DNA of 16,664 nt from Bdellovibrionaceae bacterium UBA2351 (lineage in GTDB: Bacteria; Bdellovibrionota; Bdellovibrionia; Bdellovibrionales; Bdellovibrionaceae). The position numbers and the translations under genes were made by a program. Below the pieces are notes generated by a model. It did no database searches. It had not been told where the DNA came from and worked only from the letters and a program-made list of their open reading frames with translations. Shown in pieces: positions 1 to 7,425 of the stretch. Where the stretch lies: contig DDTZ01000193.1 of the NCBI GenBank assembly GCA_002344565.1, positions 1 to 16,664 of the forward strand, written 5' to 3'. Each line of letters opens with the position of its first letter. Position 1 is the first letter of the stretch.

Positions 1-64
1 CCTAGCTTTATTCTAGTATCAAGACGTAGTTTACGTACTTTGTATGGAACAAGGAGATTCGCGA

Positions 65-370
65 ATGCCAAAAATATCCATCGACTACCCTACTAGCCAC
101 GGCGTGACAGATACTTACTCTAAGTTAAAAGACTTTTTTGAAAAAACAGATGAAATCAAAAAATATGATCCGAAAGTAGAGTGCAAATTCAACGATTCAG
201 CCCACTCTTGCGATCTTAAAGGTTCTCAATTTAAAGGGGACTTTAAAGTTTCAGAAGCTAAAGGTGGCAGCCAGATCACAATTAACATAGATTTGCCGTT
301 TTTGTTGACTCCTCTAAAAGGGACCATTCAAGATAGCCTTCAAAAAATGCTTAAAAAACACGTAGGCTAG
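65..370 (+). CDS. Polyhydroxyalkanoic acid system family (PHA_gran_rgn-like) small protein
   Basis: This is a 101-residue soluble protein. It resembles the small 'polyhydroxyalkanoic acid system' proteins in length and pattern: an N-terminal MPKISIDYP strand, a helical stretch, a central KYDPKVECKFNDSAHSCDLKG strand pair, and a C-terminal DLPFLLTPLKG segment followed by an amphipathic helix rich in Lys. The start at 65 is preferred over an in-frame ATG at 44 because AAGGAG (51-56) sits 8 nt before it and overlaps the codons after the upstream ATG. The stop lies 7 bp before the sigma factor gene, so the two are probably co-transcribed. The family is named for PHA granules, but its biochemical role is poorly defined. 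No PHA synthase or depolymerase is visible here, so a link to PHA storage is only by family name. Confidence 0.7.
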   Translation: MPKISIDYPTSHGVTDTYSKLKDFFEKTDEIKKYDPKVECKFNDSAHSCDLKGSQFKGDFKVSEAKGGSQITINIDLPFLLTPLKGTIQDSLQKMLKKHVG

Positions 371-377
371 ACCAAAC

Positions 378-1565
378 ATGACTGAAGGAAAGAAACCGGC
401 TAAAAAAAAGGCCGTTTCAAAGCCGACGGCTTCCACAAAGGGGTCGGCTCTGAAACCGACCAAAAAGGCTGCATCAAAAATTAAAACAAAAGCAGTAACC
501 GCAGAAATCGTTGACGACAGCAAACTGAAGTTTAAAGACGTCTCGAAAAAGTCTACTCCCATCGAGGTTATTCCAGAATCTGACGAGCAATCACCTTTAG
601 ATATAGCCGCAGAACGCGCCGAAGCGGCCTACAATGAAAATCACGACACAGATTTTGATTTCGACGTAGAAGAACCTCAAATTGAAGAGCGTACGACAGG
701 CAGTTCGAATAGCAAAGCCGTGGCGATTGCACCCAGCCACTTGCCAAAGACGACAGACCCTTTGGTTCTTTACCTAAATGAAATCAGAAAGTATCCACTT
801 TTAACTCGCGAAAAAGAAAAAGAAATTTCGGAAAAGTATTTTGAAACGAAAGATCCCGAAGCCGCACAACTACTAGTGCGCAGTAACTTGCGTTTCGTTG
901 TTAAAATAGCAGCTGAGTATTCAAAATTTGGCGCAAAACTGATCGACCTCATCCAAGAAGGCAACGTGGGGCTGATGCATGCCGTGCGTGAATTCAATCC
1001 TTACAAGGGCGCACGTTTGATCACGTATGCCGTATGGTGGATCCGTGGTTACATTCAAGAGTACTTGATGCGCCAATATTCTATGGTTCGAATCGGAACG
1101 ACTCAAAACCAAAGAAAACTTTTCTACCAGTTGCAAAAAGAAAAAAATAATCTAGAAGCTTTGTCGAATGAACAAAACTTACATGAGCTTTCAGAACGCT
1201 TAGGTATTCCCGAGGACGAAATAAAAATTATGGCTCAAAGACTTAGCGGACGTGACGTCAGCTTAGATCGCCCGGTCGACGGTGACGATTCCCCTTCTCT
1301 GGGCGCGTTCCAACAGTCATCGACGGAATCGATGGAAGACGCCTTGGCCCGAGAGGAAATGATCAAGCTTTTGCAAAGCAAAGTCTCCGAACTAGAGCCC
1401 GGCCTTTCCGAACGCGAAAAAATAATCCTTCACGAGCGTCTCTTAAACGAAGAACCTCTAACTCTCCAGGAAATCGGTGAAAAATACGGCATCACCCGCG
1501 AAGCCGTCCGCCAAATGGAAGCCCGCCTAATCAAAAAAATCAAAGACAAATTCGGCGACCTTTAG
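378..1565 (+). CDS. rpoH: RNA polymerase sigma-70 family factor, RpoH (heat-shock) type, with long N-terminal extension
   Basis: This is a 395-residue alternative or heat-shock-type sigma factor that would direct RNA polymerase to its own promoter class. Residues 1 to about 125 form an extension: Lys/Ala/Thr-rich to about 60, then acidic (around 65-105). The sigma core begins at DPLVLYLNEI (127-136). Region 2 spans about 165-235, with SNLRFVVKIA, DLIQEGNVGLM and the melting segment around TYAVWWIRGYIQEY. QRKLFYQLQ (245-253) matches the 'RpoH box' that separates RpoH from RpoD and RpoS. Region 3 follows, and region 4 (about 340-395) has the -35-binding HTH with LTLQEIGEKYGITREAVRQME. E. coli RpoH is about 284 residues with no such extension, so this protein is about 110 residues longer at its N terminus. 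No obvious Shine-Dalgarno lies before the ATG, which suggests coupling to the small gene 7 bp upstream. The TAG stop overlaps the first two bases of a palindromic repeat. Confidence 0.87.
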   Translation: MTEGKKPAKKKAVSKPTASTKGSALKPTKKAASKIKTKAVTAEIVDDSKLKFKDVSKKSTPIEVIPESDEQSPLDIAAERAEAAYNENHDTDFDFDVEEPQIEERTTGSSNSKAVAIAPSHLPKTTDPLVLYLNEIRKYPLLTREKEKEISEKYFETKDPEAAQLLVRSNLRFVVKIAAEYSKFGAKLIDLIQEGNVGLMHAVREFNPYKGARLITYAVWWIRGYIQEYLMRQYSMVRIGTTQNQRKLFYQLQKEKNNLEALSNEQNLHELSERLGIPEDEIKIMAQRLSGRDVSLDRPVDGDDSPSLGAFQQSSTESMEDALAREEMIKLLQSKVSELEPGLSEREKIILHERLLNEEPLTLQEIGEKYGITREAVRQMEARLIKKIKDKFGDL

Positions 1566-1630
1566 GTACCAGCTCCTAAAAGGTCGAACCGTAAGGTTTT
1601 CGACCTTTTAGGAGCTGGTACCTTTTGGCA
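1564..1630. repeat. Palindromic repeat, copy 1 (convergent junction, likely bidirectional terminator)
   Basis: A perfect 23-bp inverted repeat (1564-1586 with 1601-1623) begins AGGTACCAGCTCC and has an inner AACC/GGTT pairing with a 2-nt bulge and a short loop. The right arm runs on into CCTTTTGGCA. The element starts inside the sigma gene's TAG stop and fills almost the whole 74-bp gap to the convergent dciA-like stop. Its last 36 bases (1595-1630) are identical to 5154-5189 in copy 2. Very stable on both strands, it could terminate both transcripts. The perfect arms and shared copies suggest a mobile palindromic element of the REP type rather than an ordinary terminator. Confidence 0.85.
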
Positions 1631-1639
1631 TTTTGGCAA

Positions 1640-2038
1640 TTAGTCTTCGGTGTCTCGTTGGAGGATTTTGTCTATATTTTCTTTTAGGGATTCGGATTGA
1701 ATGCTTTCTCGGGGGACGCTTCGTTTATCCAAGGTGAAAATGATTTCGTCTACGAATGATGGGTGGAATTCTTTTTTGATTTTTAGAATCATGTTTTTTT
1801 TCAAGAAATACATGTGATGCATGACACTTGAATTTTTTACAAAAATGTAGAGCTTTTTCTGATGATAACCGACCGGTTCCGAGTTTTCGGCGATGCCGTC
1901 ACCCATTAACTCTTTCCATCGAGACCAAAGCTTCCAGCGCAGGAAATGCTCTGATAATGGGCTCTTGCCATTCTCAAACAAGCTCTGTAGAACCTGGCTA
2001 CTGACTTTAAATTTGGTCTTATAGTCGATTTCATCCAT
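1640..2038 (-). CDS. DUF721/DciA-like protein
   Basis: This is a 132-residue protein with the DUF721 pattern. An N-terminal helix is followed by a Trp-rich segment, WKLWSRWKELMGDGIAENSEP (about 36-56), which matches the W..(I/L)(V/M)G..IA..S.P signature. Next come a GYHQKKLYIFVKNSSVMHHMYFLKK strand-helix unit and a final strand, VDEIIFTLD. DciA members of this family help load the replicative helicase DnaB in bacteria lacking DnaC or DnaI. Whether this short protein does so is inferred from family membership. It is transcribed divergently from trmFO with only 26 bp between the start codons, and converges on the sigma gene across repeat copy 1. A short AGGA-like ribosome site lies 3-4 nt before the ATG. 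Confidence 0.6.
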   Translation of the reverse strand: MDEIDYKTKFKVSSQVLQSLFENGKSPLSEHFLRWKLWSRWKELMGDGIAENSEPVGYHQKKLYIFVKNSSVMHHMYFLKKNMILKIKKEFHPSFVDEIIFTLDKRSVPRESIQSESLKENIDKILQRDTED

Positions 2039-2050
2039 CTTCCTGGCGAG

Positions 2051-2058
2051 GTTATAAA
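2051..2058. promoter_or_regulatory. Shared TATAA-type -10 element between divergent dciA-like and trmFO
   Basis: The 26-bp gap between the two divergent start codons contains GTTATAAA. On the + strand it reads TATAAA (2053-2058), ending 6 nt before the trmFO ATG. On the minus strand it reads TATAAC (2056-2051), 12 nt before the dciA-like ATG. The near-symmetry could let one site serve both directions. From the + strand spacing, a trmFO transcript would start at or next to its ATG (leaderless). No convincing -35 was found at 16-18 nt: TTCATC at 2030-2035 matches only 3 of 6. The call rests on the -10 and the geometry only. Confidence 0.35.
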
Positions 2059-2064
2059 GAATTT

Positions 2065-3477
2065 ATGACGGCTTCAAGTAAAAAAGAAATTTATGTTGTA
2101 GGTGGCGGTTTAGCTGGGTCTGAGTGTGCTATGCAACTAGCTTCACGCGGGTATTTTGTTCATTTATACGAAATGAAACCTAAGCATTTTTCCGAAGCTC
2201 ATAAATCTCCAAACTTAGCCGAAATCGTATGTTCGAACTCATTCGGTTCACAATCTGAAGGAAGTGCTCCTCATCAGTTAAAATGGGAAGCGGAAAAGTT
2301 AAATTCATTTATTTTAAAAACAGCAAAAGCAAATGCAGTACCTGCAGGCCAGGCGTTGAGCGTAGATCGCGAACGTTTTTCTTCAGATATGGATAAGTTA
2401 GTAAAATCAAACCCCAACATCAAAGTTCATGATGAAATGATCAACAGTTTAGATCAATTGCCTCGTCCTTTGGTAATCGCAACAGGTCCTTTGACAGCGC
2501 CTTCGTTAGCGGCATCGATGCAAGAACACTTTGGTGGGAATTTTCTTTATTTCTTTGATGCGATTGCGCCAATTATCGATGTGGATTCCATAAACATGGA
2601 TATCTGCTGGAAAGCCGATCGCTATGATAAAGGTACACCCGACTACATAAACTGTCCGTTCAACAAGGAACAGTATTGGAACTTCGTTCGCGAAATTGAA
2701 ACCGCAAAAAAAGTTGAACCAAAAGAATTCGAAAAAACAAGTTACTTTGAGGGCTGTATGCCTATTGAGGCTATGGTAGAACGCGGATTACAAACTCCGC
2801 GTTTTGGGCCAATGAAGCCAGTGGGATTGCCAAATCCTAAAACGGGCCGCGATGAATACGCGATTGTTCAATTACGCCAGGACAATAAAGAAGGCACGGC
2901 CTTCAACATGGTCGGCTTCCAAACTCGAATGACTTATGGCGAACAAGTTCGTCTCTTCCGGACAATTCCCGGTCTGGAAAACGCCGAGTTTTTAAAACTT
3001 GGCAGTATTCATCGAAATTTGTTTATCAATACGCCGTCACTTTTAAATAAAGACTTATCTAGCCGCAAAGACCCTTGGTTGTTCTTCGCCGGTCAAATCA
3101 CCGGAGTGGAAGGGTACTTTGAATCAACGTGCACGGGCGCCCTTGTTGCTAAGTTTTTGGATGACAAAATTAATGGTCGCGAGCCATCTTACCCTCCGCG
3201 CGCTTCGGCAATGGGTTCTATTTTGGAAGCTATAACTGACGAAACACGTGCTAAACACTTTCAGCCCACAAACATTAACTTTGGATTACTTCCTCCCATC
3301 GAAGGCATGATCGGTAAGAAGTTTGATAAAAAGGCTAAGAAAGACCTTCAAATTAAGAGAGCACGCGAAGCATTTGCACAGTGGCTGGATATCCCAATAG
3401 AAGAAACACCAGGTTTACCAGCGCCTGCGCCGACAAAAACTGAAAATGTGGCTCAAAAAGAGTCACTTCCTTCCTAA
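2065..3477 (+). CDS. trmFO: Methylenetetrahydrofolate--tRNA-(uracil-5-)-methyltransferase TrmFO
   Basis: This 470-residue FAD enzyme methylates U54 in the T loop of tRNA, using the methylene group of 5,10-methylene-THF and reduced flavin. The FAD-binding Rossmann motif VVGGGLAGSE (11-20) opens the protein. Further family signatures are KSPNLAEIVCSNSFG (48-61, with Cys56), NAVPAGQALSVDRERF (90-105), EGCMPIEAMVERG (229-241, with Cys231) and FAGQITGVEGYFES (341-354). Cys56 and Cys231 correspond to the two functionally important cysteines known in the family. Length is a little above the usual ~435-445 residues because of a C-terminal Pro/Ala/Thr-rich tail after about residue 447. The start is the first ATG; no strong Shine-Dalgarno is present, which fits the possible leaderless start. 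It is monocistronic or loosely linked to the cyclase gene 99 bp downstream. Confidence 0.95.
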   Translation: MTASSKKEIYVVGGGLAGSECAMQLASRGYFVHLYEMKPKHFSEAHKSPNLAEIVCSNSFGSQSEGSAPHQLKWEAEKLNSFILKTAKANAVPAGQALSVDRERFSSDMDKLVKSNPNIKVHDEMINSLDQLPRPLVIATGPLTAPSLAASMQEHFGGNFLYFFDAIAPIIDVDSINMDICWKADRYDKGTPDYINCPFNKEQYWNFVREIETAKKVEPKEFEKTSYFEGCMPIEAMVERGLQTPRFGPMKPVGLPNPKTGRDEYAIVQLRQDNKEGTAFNMVGFQTRMTYGEQVRLFRTIPGLENAEFLKLGSIHRNLFINTPSLLNKDLSSRKDPWLFFAGQITGVEGYFESTCTGALVAKFLDDKINGREPSYPPRASAMGSILEAITDETRAKHFQPTNINFGLLPPIEGMIGKKFDKKAKKDLQIKRAREAFAQWLDIPIEETPGLPAPAPTKTENVAQKESLPS

Positions 3478-3492
3478 AATTCAATTTTTCCT

Positions 3493-3522
3493 GAGTCCCT
3501 GATCCCACCCTTCAGGTGACTC
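3493..3522 (+). other. Weak hairpin between trmFO and the cyclase gene
   Basis: GAGTC+CCTGA (3493-3502) can pair with TCAGG and GACTC (3512-3516, 3518-3522), with one bulged T at 3517 and a 9-nt loop. No U-tract follows on the + strand, so it is not a standard intrinsic terminator. It may be a 3' end stabiliser for trmFO, a weak attenuator, or chance. Confidence 0.3.
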
Positions 3523-3576
3523 TGAAATCATCGCAGAATTTAGTAATGCTTTACCAAGGTCTACCGATAGTAAGGC

Positions 3577-5103
3577 ATGCGAATTCAGAAGTTCACCCTC
3601 ATCAGCTTTATCTTCTTCATCTGCTCGCACCTAGCACTGATTCCGGTGCTTTCGTATTTTGGCGTAAATGTTTGCCCCATTATGCAGGAACATGGTTTTA
3701 TTTTTGGCTGTCGAGTCGCTACGCAGTTCGCGGTGAGCGTGCTGGCAATTCAGGTGTTAACTCTGTTTGGTTTTTTCTATGCTATGAAAAAATGGCCGAA
3801 AGCTTTATTATCGAAATCGTTAACTGTGAATTTGCTTCCCATTGTGTTCCTAACAATTCATTTTTTAAATTTCTATTTTAACTCATCTATATATGACAAA
3901 TATCTTTCTGATATCAGTCCCAATGCAGATGCCATCAAGATGTTCCTTTGGATTTGCATGTCGATGATTCTAGTAACGACCTGGCAGTGGATCGAAACAG
4001 AGTTGCTATTTATCACACGTAAACGCGTCTTTAAAGAATCTACGTCAAATCAGAATCTATTTCAGCTTTGGGCTATCGAACAAAAAAACAAGATTATCCC
4101 TGTTATTGGCATCATCTTGTTTTTCGGAAGCTATTTTTCATTAATGTTTATCCGGCAAGCAGGCTGGGACGATCCAGAACAAATCATGGCAGAACAAAAA
4201 GAAAAGTTTCTCTATTTAACAGGAGTCGTGATTGTTTGGCAGATGGTGATCTTCTACTTCGACTTCTATAAAAATCTAATCTTATCAAAAGAGGTTGAAT
4301 GCCATTTGCAATCTATTCAATCACAAAATTTCAAATTCCGCTCTAACACGATGAATTCGGGTTTTTTTTCAGTGGTGTTTAATTTAATGAATCGTCTATC
4401 TGATACTTTGGTTAAAAAAGGGCGCCTATTAAAAGGTTTCTCGTCGTTCGTTTCCGACTCAGTAGCGCAAGATATCTTAGCAAAGGATGATTCAACATAT
4501 TCGTATTCCGGCGACTCGAAGAAAGTCGCTATCATGATGGCGGATATCAGGAATTTTACATCTCTATCCTCGCAGCTAAAGCCTCAAGATGTGGTAGATC
4601 TTTTAAACGTCTATTTCTCGGATATGATCGAAGTCTTTGTTGAAAATGGTATCGTAGTGGATAAATTCATTGGCGACGGTATCCTGGCCTATGCAATTGA
4701 AGAGGGCTCACCGCAAGTTTACGAAAATATGCTTAAGGCCGCGTTCGACATGCACATAAAACTGAACCAAACGAACATAAAATTAAGAAAAAAGAACTTG
4801 CCGAAAATTCAGCTAGGTATCGGGCTTCACGAAGGTACGGTCATTCTTGGGTCTATTGGCTCAAAGGATAAACTTCAGTACACAATCATCGGAGATCCAG
4901 TGAATGTGACGTCGCGCTTAGAAGGCCTATGCAAAGACAACCAAGTCGGGTTAGTCGTAAGCTCGCACTTCCTAAACAAAGTAAATCCAAAACACCGATC
5001 TAAATTCACAAATCTAGGCTTACAAAAAATCCGAGGCCTGGATCTGCCGCTGGAAGTTCACGGCGCCATCTCTCAAGAATCCCGCAAACAATCCGCAGCC
5101 TAA
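3577..5103 (+). CDS. Membrane-bound class III adenylate cyclase
   Basis: This 508-residue protein is predicted to make cAMP at the cytoplasmic face of the inner membrane. The N-terminal half holds about six hydrophobic segments (roughly 7-28, 47-70, 83-103, 120-147, 173-192, 211-232) that match no sensor domain I recognise. A linker (about 235-310) leads to the catalytic domain (about 315-495). The metal-binding Asp residues are D323 (MMADIRNFT) and D367 (GDGILAY). K363 in VDKFIGDG and T436 in YTIIGDPVN occupy the adenine-selecting positions, i.e. the Lys/Thr pair of class IIIb adenylate rather than guanylate cyclases. N443 and R447 (VNVTSR) are the transition-state-stabilising pair. All catalytic residues appear intact. 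The ATG has AAGG just before it but no well-spaced Shine-Dalgarno, so the exact start is less sure. Repeat copy 2 begins directly after the stop codon. Confidence 0.9.
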   Translation: MRIQKFTLISFIFFICSHLALIPVLSYFGVNVCPIMQEHGFIFGCRVATQFAVSVLAIQVLTLFGFFYAMKKWPKALLSKSLTVNLLPIVFLTIHFLNFYFNSSIYDKYLSDISPNADAIKMFLWICMSMILVTTWQWIETELLFITRKRVFKESTSNQNLFQLWAIEQKNKIIPVIGIILFFGSYFSLMFIRQAGWDDPEQIMAEQKEKFLYLTGVVIVWQMVIFYFDFYKNLILSKEVECHLQSIQSQNFKFRSNTMNSGFFSVVFNLMNRLSDTLVKKGRLLKGFSSFVSDSVAQDILAKDDSTYSYSGDSKKVAIMMADIRNFTSLSSQLKPQDVVDLLNVYFSDMIEVFVENGIVVDKFIGDGILAYAIEEGSPQVYENMLKAAFDMHIKLNQTNIKLRKKNLPKIQLGIGLHEGTVILGSIGSKDKLQYTIIGDPVNVTSRLEGLCKDNQVGLVVSSHFLNKVNPKHRSKFTNLGLQKIRGLDLPLEVHGAISQESRKQSAA

Positions 5104-5189
5104 CCAAAAGGTACCAGTGCAGACGGCGAGTCTCCTAAAAGGCCAACCCGAAGGGTTTTCGACCTTTTAGGAGCTGGTACCTTTTGGCA
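5104..5189. repeat. Palindromic repeat, copy 2 (with one-arm insertion)
   Basis: This is the same element as at 1564-1630. The outer arms CCAAAAGGTACCAG (5104-5117) and CTGGTACCTTTTGG (5174-5187) pair over 14 bp. The inner arms CTCCTAAAAGG (5132-5142) and CCTTTTAGGAG (5163-5173) pair over 11 bp, topped by AACCC/GGGTT. The left arm carries 14 extra bases (TGCAGACGGCGAGT, 5118-5131) that have no partner on the right, so the hairpin would have a large one-sided bulge. The right half 5154-5189 is identical to copy 1. It starts immediately after the cyclase stop, between convergent genes, as copy 1 does. Confidence 0.85.
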
Positions 5190-5218
5190 AAAAAAAGCCC
5201 TCGCGATGGAGGGCTTTT
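5189..5218 (-). terminator. Rho-independent terminator of the lipoprotein gene
   Basis: A GCCCTC/GAGGGC stem (5197-5202 with 5209-5214) closes a 6-nt loop and is extended by A-T pairs. On the minus strand it is followed by eight U (A-run 5189-5196), a textbook intrinsic terminator 30-50 nt after the stop of the minus-strand lipoprotein gene. On the + strand only four T follow, so it may also act weakly for the cyclase gene. Confidence 0.85.
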
Positions 5219-5247
5219 AGAAACTAGTTGCTTTAGTTTTTAGATTA

Positions 5248-7425
5248 CTACTTAGACTTACCTAGAACTACTTTACGAGTTGACGACAACATTAAGGGAG
5301 CTTCTTGAGTCATAAAGTTCGTTGGGTCTTCAGTTACTTGATCAGCATTCATACCAACCAATAATTTGTAGCTGAATTTTTCGCTCGTTAAAATGTCTTT
5401 TAAGAATTCGTATGGCTTTTGACCACGTACTAACATTCTTAAAGGATTAACTACTGCCGAGTGCATATCAGTCACTGAACTGTTGCCATCTACACGTTGA
5501 TGATTCAACAAGAAGAAATATTCAGTACGTTGACCTTTAACCGCGCTCTTAGAGCATAAGTACTTAGCTTTAGGCATTGCCGTCGCTTTTGTACCTTCTC
5601 TGTAGTTAGCGTTTGCTACAACAAGCAAACACTTAGTAGCTGTTAAATCTAAGCTTACTGCGATTGGCTGTGATGATACCGCTTCAGTTGAAGAAATACT
5701 TACCTGCTTCGCACCTTTTTCAGATTTTTCAAATGCTTTAGCCGTATACGCCTTAGCACCTAATCCGATCTTAACGCCTAAACCAACATCCGCTTTAACT
5801 GGAGCCGCTTTAGTAATTGGAAGAACTGTACCGATGCCAAACGAAGCTCCCGCATCAGCACTACCACCGATGTTAGCATCTAAGTTGTAACCAGATGTTT
5901 TTGAAGAACCTTGAGCTAACTCAAACGCAGCACTAATTTTTAAATTTTCAGTTCTACCGAAAGAGATATTCGAAGGCTTACCGTCAACAGAAATCGCAAA
6001 TTCACGCACTTCCGCACTTAGAACTCCGTCTGGACTAGATAAACAGTCTCTATATGCTTTTTCGTTACCTTGCATTTTACCAAGGAAGAATGCCGCACAA
6101 ATCGCTTTTTCTTCAACATCACTTAACTTTTGATTGTCTCTTAAGTTGTCGATCACTAATCCTAAATCAACAGTTGATTCTGTCGCCTTAGAGAAGAAAC
6201 CTTTGCTTGAAGTAAATTTAACTGCCGAACTCGCCATGGCTTCAAAACCTTCCGCTTCAAGAACTTGCTTAGCAGTCAAGTTGCGTACTGGTTTCTGAGC
6301 TTTACCCGCTTCGTATTTTTCAATCAAATCCCGCGCGCTGTTTTCATTTGGAATCAAAGCGATTTCCAAATTTTCATTCGCAGTGATACCATTAACGATA
6401 CCATCGTAACTTTGGTCAGCAAACAATGCCGGCGTATCTAAAGACGTAATCGTCAATAAAACGTTCATACGGCTAGACATAGCAGCTACATTGGCAAACT
6501 TAACACTGATTGGAACTTCGATTAGACCCGCATCACCACGAGGGCGCGCTGACCATTGAACCGCAGCTACAACATCATTAGCAGTTGGCTTATCAACTTT
6601 AGCCATCTCTTTTAAGAAAACTAAGTTGAACATAAAGTTACCACGCTTGATTTTTTCAGACGTGATATTACCAAGATCTTGACGGATTAAATCCATCGCC
6701 AAACTTGTCTTGTATGTATATGGGAACGTTAAGTTCATCTTTTGATCAACTTCAATATTAGTGTAATCGATATTACGGAAGTCTAATCTTAAAGCTGTGA
6801 TCTCTGCTTGACGACGGATTGGGCTTAACAAGCTGTTCACGTCTTCATTGATCTTAACGTAGATATCGTAATCATAACCCGCAACCGAGTTAGATTTAAC
6901 ATCGCGACTTAACATATAAGTCACTGGGCCTGTTGGTACGGATGCACCAGCAGAACCATGACGGTTAAATTCAAATGTATCTTTATGTGGATTCACCCAG
7001 AAAACTAATTTTTCAGTCCCTGAATGTGATTCAGTAGCCACTACGTTACGAGACATGAAAATGTTCTTAACTTCTGCATCCGGATCAAAATCAACCAATT
7101 CGTACCATACTAGGCAACCGCGGTAGTCTGAAACTTTAGTAGCCGCTGCTTCACCCGCAACGATATCAAATTTCAAATTACTTACTGAGTTAGTTTGCGC
7201 ATTGTCTTTTAAACATGCTTCAAACGAAATCAATTTTTTGCTTTGTTTACCTTGAGCGTTTGGTTCGCCTACAGTTGCAAACTTAGCTGTTAATGCATCC
7301 ACGTAAAATGTCGAATTGTTCGAGCCTTTTACCTGTGGTTCGTTGTTCTCACTACAAGAGATTAACAACCCCGCGCTTAGGAAAAAACCTAAAAGGCTTT
7401 TCACATGTTTATTAGAAAAGATCAT
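5248..7425 (-). CDS. Large secreted lipoprotein of unknown function
   Basis: I do not recognise a family for this 725-residue protein. The chosen ATG at 7425 has GGAGG (7432-7436) 6 nt upstream and gives a clear lipoprotein signal: basic MIFSNKHVK, a hydrophobic stretch, and lipobox LISC with Cys24. Further upstream starts would only extend it into the preceding gene. The mature part is rich in predicted beta strands. It has a Gly/Ala-rich segment around 505-550 (GASFGIG, VGLGVKIGLGAKAY) of alternating hydrophobic pattern, which could be membrane-inserting or a flexible beta-structure. Several Cys pairs (e.g. about 598 and 623) may form disulfides. It overlaps the end of the barrel gene by 14 bp, so translation is probably coupled and the two products may act together at the outer membrane. 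A strong terminator follows. Confidence 0.75.
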   Translation of the reverse strand: MIFSNKHVKSLLGFFLSAGLLISCSENNEPQVKGSNNSTFYVDALTAKFATVGEPNAQGKQSKKLISFEACLKDNAQTNSVSNLKFDIVAGEAAATKVSDYRGCLVWYELVDFDPDAEVKNIFMSRNVVATESHSGTEKLVFWVNPHKDTFEFNRHGSAGASVPTGPVTYMLSRDVKSNSVAGYDYDIYVKINEDVNSLLSPIRRQAEITALRLDFRNIDYTNIEVDQKMNLTFPYTYKTSLAMDLIRQDLGNITSEKIKRGNFMFNLVFLKEMAKVDKPTANDVVAAVQWSARPRGDAGLIEVPISVKFANVAAMSSRMNVLLTITSLDTPALFADQSYDGIVNGITANENLEIALIPNENSARDLIEKYEAGKAQKPVRNLTAKQVLEAEGFEAMASSAVKFTSSKGFFSKATESTVDLGLVIDNLRDNQKLSDVEEKAICAAFFLGKMQGNEKAYRDCLSSPDGVLSAEVREFAISVDGKPSNISFGRTENLKISAAFELAQGSSKTSGYNLDANIGGSADAGASFGIGTVLPITKAAPVKADVGLGVKIGLGAKAYTAKAFEKSEKGAKQVSISSTEAVSSQPIAVSLDLTATKCLLVVANANYREGTKATAMPKAKYLCSKSAVKGQRTEYFFLLNHQRVDGNSSVTDMHSAVVNPLRMLVRGQKPYEFLKDILTSEKFSYKLLVGMNADQVTEDPTNFMTQEAPLMLSSTRKVVLGKSK

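Noticed and set aside
24..36. Palindrome ACGTA-GTT-TACGT upstream of the first gene
   Set aside because: Its 5-bp arms are too short to separate from chance, there is too little upstream sequence to see a promoter, and no second copy occurs at another promoter in the window.
3516..3881. 121-codon open frame on the + strand
   Set aside because: It overlaps the start of the cyclase gene in another frame, has no ribosome site, and no domain pattern.
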